Below, piece by piece: positions 24,117-29,011 of a stretch of DNA of 29,011 nt; position 1 is the first letter of the stretch, and each line of letters opens with the position of its first letter. The notes beneath the pieces were generated by a model. That model saw only the letters and a program-made list of their open reading frames with translations. It was not told the DNA's origin and ran no database searches. This DNA is from an uncultured Acetobacter sp. (lineage in GTDB: Bacteria > Pseudomonadota > Alphaproteobacteria > Acetobacterales > Acetobacteraceae), in NCBI RefSeq assembly GCF_937875265.1, contig NZ_CALLXM010000244.1, forward strand, positions 1 to 29,011. Reading direction: 5' to 3'. The position numbers and the translations under genes were made by a program.

Positions 24117-25094
24117 TCAGGACTTGCTGGCAAGCGCTATGATGCTGGTATGTGTGCGGGTGGTATCATTGCGCAAACCATCCCTTAGTCCTGTCAGCAC
24201 AAGCGTGCGGATATGCGGGATTTTGTTGTTCTTGCAGTAAAGCTTCAGGGTGCTGAGCAACAGTAGCGGCGCGAAGGGCAGAAACAGCAGGCCGGAAATT
24301 TTTTTGTAAAAAAGAATTCTGTTCCTGACGATGTAATAGATTTTCCATCGGTTGCTCGCAAAGCTGACCGTGGTTTTGCAGTCGTGATAAAAACGAACGC
24401 TCGGCATAAAGAGAATTTTCAGGCCCAGACACCGTAATTTCCAAGTGTAGAGTGTATCATCTGCGTAGATAAACAGGTCTGTCTGCGGCAGGCCCAGCGG
24501 GCCGCGCACCAGATCAGCCCGCACAAAAAAGCCGACAAAAGATGCATAATCGACGGCTACCGGCCGGTTCTGCTTGTAGGTGGCGGGGTTTATGGCAAAG
24601 GTGCGCTTCCGGCTTTTTACAAGTCGGATAAAATTCCCGATACTGGCAAAAGGGTTAATGCCGGGGCGGTTCATGTCACACACGGTCCCGTTAGGGAAAT
24701 AGACCGCAGCAGCTACGCCACCTATGGCGGGCGGCAGTGTCATGGACTGAAATGTGCTGAGGGCCTGCGGTTGCGGCCACGCATCATCATCAAAACAGAC
24801 AAGCCAGTCACATTCAGTCTGGTGCGCAGCAAAGGCCATGCCGCGAGCAAACCCGCCAGCGCCACCACTGTTTACCGTTTCATGCACACAGTGCAGGCGC
24901 GGGTCAGTCTGGGTTTTCAGCCAGTCCTGTGTGCCATCCTGACTGGCATTGTTGACCACCACGACCGCTGAAAAGGGCTGTGCGAGCGTGTGCTCCAGAA
25001 CCGTTTTCAGCATGCTCAGCCTGTTACAGGTGACAATAACGGCTGTCACCCTTGGGGAAGTTTGTCCGGCTGATGGGGCAAGTTGCGGTGGCAT
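24117..25094 (-). CDS. Glycosyltransferase family 2 (galactofuranosyl/rhamnosyltransferase-like)
   Basis: Predicted sugar transferase of 325 residues with a GT-A fold. VTAVIVTCNRLSMLKTVLEH begins the nucleotide-binding region, VVVNNASQDGTQDWL follows, VNSGGAGGFARGM (75-86) is typical of the GlfT/rhamnosyltransferase subgroup, and FDDDA (Asp102-104) is the metal-binding DXD. IYADDTLYTWKLRCLG is the acceptor-side acidic motif. A hydrophobic stretch, GLLFLPFAPLLLLSTL, late in the protein may touch the membrane. The start ATG at 25094 lies 6 bases after the stop of the DUF4422-GT8 gene, so the two form one transcript. The 3' third (about 24290-24460) is AT-richer than most of the window, a mild sign of separate origin. 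Likely product: a cell-surface polysaccharide or lipopolysaccharide. Confidence 0.9.
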   Translation of the reverse strand: MPPQLAPSAGQTSPRVTAVIVTCNRLSMLKTVLEHTLAQPFSAVVVVNNASQDGTQDWLKTQTDPRLHCVHETVNSGGAGGFARGMAFAAHQTECDWLVCFDDDAWPQPQALSTFQSMTLPPAIGGVAAAVYFPNGTVCDMNRPGINPFASIGNFIRLVKSRKRTFAINPATYKQNRPVAVDYASFVGFFVRADLVRGPLGLPQTDLFIYADDTLYTWKLRCLGLKILFMPSVRFYHDCKTTVSFASNRWKIYYIVRNRILFYKKISGLLFLPFAPLLLLSTLKLYCKNNKIPHIRTLVLTGLRDGLRNDTTRTHTSIIALASKS

Positions 25095-25100
25095 AGGGGC

Positions 25101-26993
25101 CTACAGGGTTTGCTTAAGACGAGAGGCGACCCTGGACAAAGGTCGACGCAGGGGGCGTGGCAGTAGGTGCCAGCCACGGGTCAGCACACGGCGCAACAGG
25201 CCGTGCTGATAGGGTGGGGGTTCATCTCCCGGTGCCACGCAGCCATGGAAAATGGCTTCATACCAGAAGGTTTTGCGGAGGAAGAACCAGTAGAAAAAGC
25301 TCAGGGGGGCGTTACGGTTGTTCCAGGGTTTGGCTTCATACCCTGCATAATGCACGATTTTGGGGTCTTTAAGGTCTTCCAGAACCTTGGCACGCCATTC
25401 CGCATTCAGGTGCGGGAAAATATCACGGATACTGTTCACGCAGTTCCATGAGGTATCCAGCATTTTGACTTTGCCGATCAGATATTTGTTCAGAATATCC
25501 TGATCAAGGAACCAGTAGCGCCTGCTGCTCAGGTCTTTGATGGCGGCATCGGAAATATTGGCGGCACGGAAAGCTTCAAGGTCAAACAGGATTACCCCTG
25601 CCTGAAAATACTCATCGCCCCGGCCTTGCAGGCCTACATACTCGCTCAGATAGCGTGAGGCGGGCAGCGCACCGGTTTCTTCCATGGAGCGGATGCCTGC
25701 GTTCACAAAATTCTTCATGATCAGGTCTGGTGTTGCCCCGATAACCGCACCGTTCAGCGGGGTATCCCACAGGCGGCACAGATCAGCCAGAACAATGGTG
25801 TCACAATCAATATAGAGTGCGCGCTTATGGTGCGGAAGGATCTGGCCAATAGAGAGCCGGTAGAACGTGGCCGGAGAAAAATGCATATGCGTGCTGATGC
25901 CACGATACATATGCTGACAGTCCAGAAACGTCAGGCGGCCCTTGCTGGCAGGCAGATCACTATAAAACTGGCGCTTCAGAACGCTTTGCTTGAAGGCTGG
26001 AATGCCGCCATCCAGCACAATCAGGTCCAGAAAGCGGTCCGGGTTGAACGAAGCCTTGATGGATTCAAGCAGTGCAGCCAGATGCGGAACAAAGTTTTCA
26101 TCCGCAGCCGTAACAATAGTTACAGCATCAGCGACCGGAGCCGGGGGGCTATTGGGCAGCGGCACCGTGGTCCCGTTTTTTGTATTTTCAAAAAAGCAGC
26201 GGGCGCGCTCAAGCACACCTTCTTTGGGCACATGGGGCGAGGCCATGAACACATTGAACAGTCGTTCCCCCAGATAGCCATAAATCCGGCGGGCCTGAGC
26301 GGAGTAATTAGTCAGATCGGCTTTCTGTTCCACGGCTGACAGAATGGAGAACAGCCATGCGCAATAGGTATCAAACAGGTCGCGCCGGAAGACGAAGACG
26401 TTGGTGAAATACCCGTCATCTGCGGCCATGACGGTATCGAAGGCAGGCAAATCATCCGGATACAGGTCAGCAATGACGGCGCGGGTCAGGGCCAGATCGT
26501 GCGCGAAGTGGTGGTCGGCCTCAACATAATGCTGGTAGAAAGACGTAAAGCCGACATTCCGCACAGACCATTTTTCCGGAAGAATGGCGCAGGCAGATGG
26601 CGTGGTCTCAATGGTTTTTCTTACGCTGGTGGCGTTCAGGCCCATTCCCGTCAGGGTCTGTTTCGTCATCTCCGGTACGGGAATGCAGCCAAATCGGTCA
26701 GTCTTGCGGCCTGTGCAGGCAAAATCCAGAAACCGCCGATAGTGCATGAACCCAATCCATGCCGCATCGGGGTCATTTTTCCAGGCCCAGTACAGAGCCG
26801 TCAGTTCACAATATTCCCGGTTTTTGTCGGAAATATTATCCCCGGTATCATCCCCCTGCATCGGCAAGCGCGTTGTCGCCAAAGCGCGCCCGACCTGAAT
26901 GGGGTGGAAAACCGCATCCTCAAACGTAAAACCCGCAGCATGGTGACAGACATAAATATGGACAGGGCCAAGGCGGGTCTGGGGCATGCTCAT
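25101..26993 (-). CDS. Two-domain DUF4422 - GT8 glycosyltransferase
   Basis: A 630-residue protein with two parts. The N-terminal half (about 10-265) is a DUF4422 domain: VHIYVCHHAAGF, GDDTGDNISDKNREYCELTALYWAWKN, IGFMHYRRFLDF and FVFRRDLFDTYCAWLFSIL; DUF4422 is itself a suspected glycosyltransferase. The C-terminal half (about 285-570) is GT8: AVTIVTAADENFVPHLAALLESIKA, the DXD Asp396-x-Asp398 in YIDCDTIVLADLCRLWDTPL, YFQAGVILFDLEAF, FLDQDILNKYL and KIVHYAGYEAKPW with the C-terminal metal His. A basic Arg-rich tail (RPLRRPLSRVASRLK) may bind the membrane surface. The ATG at 26993 is chosen over an upstream TTG at 27011; ATG 26987 is also possible, and none has a strong ribosome site. It is followed by the GT2 gene after 6 bases. 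Confidence 0.88.
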   Translation of the reverse strand: MSMPQTRLGPVHIYVCHHAAGFTFEDAVFHPIQVGRALATTRLPMQGDDTGDNISDKNREYCELTALYWAWKNDPDAAWIGFMHYRRFLDFACTGRKTDRFGCIPVPEMTKQTLTGMGLNATSVRKTIETTPSACAILPEKWSVRNVGFTSFYQHYVEADHHFAHDLALTRAVIADLYPDDLPAFDTVMAADDGYFTNVFVFRRDLFDTYCAWLFSILSAVEQKADLTNYSAQARRIYGYLGERLFNVFMASPHVPKEGVLERARCFFENTKNGTTVPLPNSPPAPVADAVTIVTAADENFVPHLAALLESIKASFNPDRFLDLIVLDGGIPAFKQSVLKRQFYSDLPASKGRLTFLDCQHMYRGISTHMHFSPATFYRLSIGQILPHHKRALYIDCDTIVLADLCRLWDTPLNGAVIGATPDLIMKNFVNAGIRSMEETGALPASRYLSEYVGLQGRGDEYFQAGVILFDLEAFRAANISDAAIKDLSSRRYWFLDQDILNKYLIGKVKMLDTSWNCVNSIRDIFPHLNAEWRAKVLEDLKDPKIVHYAGYEAKPWNNRNAPLSFFYWFFLRKTFWYEAIFHGCVAPGDEPPPYQHGLLRRVLTRGWHLLPRPLRRPLSRVASRLKQTL

Positions 26994-27050
26994 CGGGTGT
27001 TCTTTATGCAAATCATGGGAAAACTATGGTCCACCCTTTTCCGCCTGTGT

Positions 27051-28280
27051 TCAAGAGGCAGAAGGGCGGCGGGATGCGGGTTTTCCCCTGCGAGGCGCGG
27101 GAGAGGTCTCTTTGGCGGCAGGCGCATCAGGCAGAGCTTGTTCCTGCGAGAGAATGCGCAGGCGCACAGAAGCCCCCAGTTCAATCTGCCGAAGTTTTTT
27201 ACGCTCAGCCCCCGCACACAGCGTCAGCGCGGATCCTGTCTGGCCAGCACGGCCTGTACGGCCAATGCGGTGCAGGTAGGCTTCAGGCTGATCTGGCGGG
27301 TCATAATTGATCACGTTTTTCACGGAGGGCAGGTCCAGCCCGCGTGCGGCGATATCTGTTGCGACCAGCACCAGAGTTTTGCCCGCCGTAAAGTTGGCAA
27401 CCGTTGCGTTGCGTATGGCCTGAGAAAGGTCAGCATGCAGGGGGGCGGCCTGAACTTTCGCTTTTTTGAGCGTTAAGGCAAGCTGATCGGCTTCGGCTTT
27501 GGTTCTGACAAAAATAATCGCACGGTTGGTACGGTCCCGCATGAAAAACTGCCGCAGAAACCCGGTTTTCTGAGCCGGTTCCACAAACAGGGCGGCCTGA
27601 CGGATAGGGCCGCGTTTTTCAGGGTTATGCGTAACGCGGATCTCTTCAGGCCGCCGCAGCAGTTGCTGCACGGTCTGTTTAAGGGATGCGGGCAGCGTTG
27701 CGGAGAAAAACAGGGTCTGTCTTACAGCCGGCAGCTGGCTGATAATGGCCGCACTTTCTTCAAAAAACTCGGGGGAAAACAGGCGGTCACCTTCATCCAG
27801 CACGACCCGGGTGCAGGAGGTGAGCATAATTTCCCCGCCATCAGCAAAATCCAGCAGCCGACCGGGCGTGGCAATCAGCACACGAGGGCCATCATGCAGC
27901 AGGCGCTCGGCCTGATGCGCCCGATCTGCCCCGCCATACAGCGAAATGATTGCAACACTGCCCGCTTTATGGCGGGAGTTATCGGCTTTCTGGCCCAGAC
28001 ATGTTCTGAAAACGCGCCCGGTTTGCAGCGCCAGCTCACGGGTAGGAACCAGCACCAGAACATCCTGTGCACGTTTGCTTTCCAGAAGCTGGTGCAGCAT
28101 GGGTAGGGCATAGGCGGCCGTCTTGCCTGTACCGGTTGGGGCAATGGCAAGAATATCTTTCTGCGCAAGGGCTGCGGGAATGGCGGCGTGCTGGATGGGC
28201 GTTGGGTCTTCCATGCCAGCCTGTGCAGCCCATGTGCATAAAGACGGCAGAAGGCCCATTGCCTCAAAGCTGTTGGACAT
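27051..28280 (-). CDS. DEAD-box-family ATP-dependent RNA helicase
   Basis: ATP-driven RNA unwinding, probably in ribosome assembly or mRNA decay (RhlE/DbpA-like size). The 409-residue protein from the ATG at 28280 shows the Q motif PTPIQ (26-30), motif I APTGTGKT (47-54), PTRELALQ, TPGRLLDF, motif II DEGD (162-165), motif III SAT, IIFVRTKAEADQLA, ATDIAARGLDLP and HRIGRTGRAG. The second half of motif II differs: Gly164 replaces Ala in DEAD. The C-terminus is short and basic (RRGKPASRRPS). The frame is open to 28361 but the extra residues precede the conserved Q-motif region without support. It is divergent from the ELM1-like gene and 57 bases upstream of the DUF4422-GT8 gene on the same strand. 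Confidence 0.94.
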   Translation of the reverse strand: MSNSFEAMGLLPSLCTWAAQAGMEDPTPIQHAAIPAALAQKDILAIAPTGTGKTAAYALPMLHQLLESKRAQDVLVLVPTRELALQTGRVFRTCLGQKADNSRHKAGSVAIISLYGGADRAHQAERLLHDGPRVLIATPGRLLDFADGGEIMLTSCTRVVLDEGDRLFSPEFFEESAAIISQLPAVRQTLFFSATLPASLKQTVQQLLRRPEEIRVTHNPEKRGPIRQAALFVEPAQKTGFLRQFFMRDRTNRAIIFVRTKAEADQLALTLKKAKVQAAPLHADLSQAIRNATVANFTAGKTLVLVATDIAARGLDLPSVKNVINYDPPDQPEAYLHRIGRTGRAGQTGSALTLCAGAERKKLRQIELGASVRLRILSQEQALPDAPAAKETSPAPRRGKPASRRPSAS

Positions 28281-28334
28281 GCTGTGTGGTATCCGTCCTG
28301 ACCGGGTGTGAAACGATGCCTCGCATAGTGCTGT

Positions 28335-28364
28335 TTTGTGCCCGGCCTCGCTTTCGGACACAAA
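28335..28364. repeat. Near-perfect inverted repeat in the helicase/ELM1-like divergent region
   Basis: TTTGTGCCCG (28335-28344) and CGGACACAAA (28355-28364) are inverted copies with nine of ten positions paired, separated by 10 bases. It is centred between the helicase start at 28280 and the ELM1-like start at 28383-28404. It may be a regulator-binding dyad or a hairpin in the leader of either gene. Confidence 0.4.
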
Positions 28365-28403
28365 GACGGGCAGGAACAGCGCATGAAAAGCAGGGGAAGC
28401 CTG

Positions 28404-29011
28404 ATGGCTGAAGACGTATATGCCGGAAAGGTGCTGGGTTCAAACACTGTCTCCACTCTGGTGGTGGGAGAAGATTTTGCCGGAATGCGCTCTCAGGCTC
28501 TGGGGCTGGCAAGTCGGGCCGGGTGGAAGAGCAGTTTTCAGGCTGTAAGCCCCTCTCGGCTGGCCCGTCTGGCGCTGGCTGGACCTGCTCTGCTGGCCCG
28601 GCCTTTTCTGCGCACGGTTTCTGGTGCGGCGCTTCCTGGTTCGCCCGATCTGGCACAGGCGAACGTGGTGATCAGCATTGGTGGCAAAGGTGGGGCGGTC
28701 GGTGCGGCCCTGCGTGCGCCGGGGCGCCCTGTGGTGCAGATTCAAAACCCGCGCCAGTCTCTGGAGCGGTTTGATCTGATTGTTGCGTGCCAGCATGATG
28801 AGATTTCCGGCCCCAATGTGCTGCTGGGGCGCACAGCCCTGCATGGCCTGACGCCAGAAGTGCTAGAGCAGGCGCGCCAGCTTTGGATGCCACGTTTTGC
28901 GGCCCTGCCGCGCCCGCTTATTGCAGGGCTGGTGGGGGGCTCTAACGGGCGGTTCCAGTTTGGTGTGCCCGAAGCGCAAAAGCTGGGGGCGTTGCTGGCA
29001 AAGGCCGTGGC
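28404..29011 (+). CDS. ELM1-like (mitochondrial fission ELM1 family) protein, partial
   Basis: An open frame that runs off the end of the window, with 202 full codons from the ATG at 28404. The family signature is clear: VVISIGGKGGAVGAALRAPG, VVQIQNPR, FDLIVACQHDEISGPNVLLGRTALHGLTPEVL and PRPLIAGLVGGSNGRFQFG. This family is common in alphaproteobacteria and is related to the plant ELM1 protein; its bacterial function is not established. It has the look of a GT-B-like glycosyltransferase fold, an inference. Two starts have ribosome sites: 28383 (AGGAA, 6 bases) and 28404 (AGGGGA, 7 bases); the second is chosen. It is divergent from the helicase gene. Confidence 0.88.
   Translation, partial: MAEDVYAGKVLGSNTVSTLVVGEDFAGMRSQALGLASRAGWKSSFQAVSPSRLARLALAGPALLARPFLRTVSGAALPGSPDLAQANVVISIGGKGGAVGAALRAPGRPVVQIQNPRQSLERFDLIVACQHDEISGPNVLLGRTALHGLTPEVLEQARQLWMPRFAALPRPLIAGLVGGSNGRFQFGVPEAQKLGALLAKAV

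Overview
This window is ordinary chromosomal DNA from an alphaproteobacterium, most likely an acetic acid bacterium (Acetobacteraceae, Acetobacter-like). The basis is protein flavour: alphaproteobacterial-style RecO, ParC, CobL and HemB sequences, moderately high GC, and Shine-Dalgarno sites of the AAGGAG type. The genus call is an inference. Coding density is high, the longest gap between genes is about 200 bases, and I see no insertion sequence, prophage, CRISPR array, tRNA or rRNA.

Positions 1-5131 hold a corrin-ring (vitamin B12) cluster: the tail of an upstream gene (perhaps cobI), cobJ(+), cobK(-), cobL-cobE-cobM(+, each joined by an ATGA overlap) and cbiD(-). The set follows the aerobic route except that CbiD, the C1-methyltransferase of the anaerobic route, is present and no CobF is seen. 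cobK and cbiD lie on the opposite strand and overlap the 3' ends of cobJ and cobM tail to tail.

Positions 5223-10884 carry dnaE (replicative DNA polymerase alpha subunit), then pabB and pabC (two steps to p-aminobenzoate for folate, overlapping ATGA). Positions 11008-12676 carry a small exported low-complexity protein and an orphan Rieske non-heme iron oxygenase.

Positions 12840-17797 are housekeeping genes on the plus strand: rpsB, tsf, recO and parC. A terminator-like hairpin lies between rpsB and tsf. A very strong hairpin after tsf falls inside the first codons of recO. Positions 17838-21373 are minus-strand genes: bpt (N-end-rule leucyl transfer), hemB (a metal-binding type lacking the zinc cysteines) and an APC-family amino acid permease. 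glyA (+) follows.

Positions 22895-28280 are a minus-strand run read from right to left: a DEAD-box-type RNA helicase with a DEGD motif II, a two-domain DUF4422-GT8 glycosyltransferase, a GT2 glycosyltransferase and an AstE/aspartoacylase-like zinc hydrolase. The two glycosyltransferases are 6 bases apart and probably act together on a cell-surface glycan. The window ends inside a plus-strand ELM1-like gene, divergent from the helicase across a short region holding a near-perfect dyad.

I did not find a convincing wholly new system. The most rewarding places to look are the hybrid cobalamin gene set, the recO-start hairpin, the orphan Rieske oxygenase and the glycosyltransferase group.
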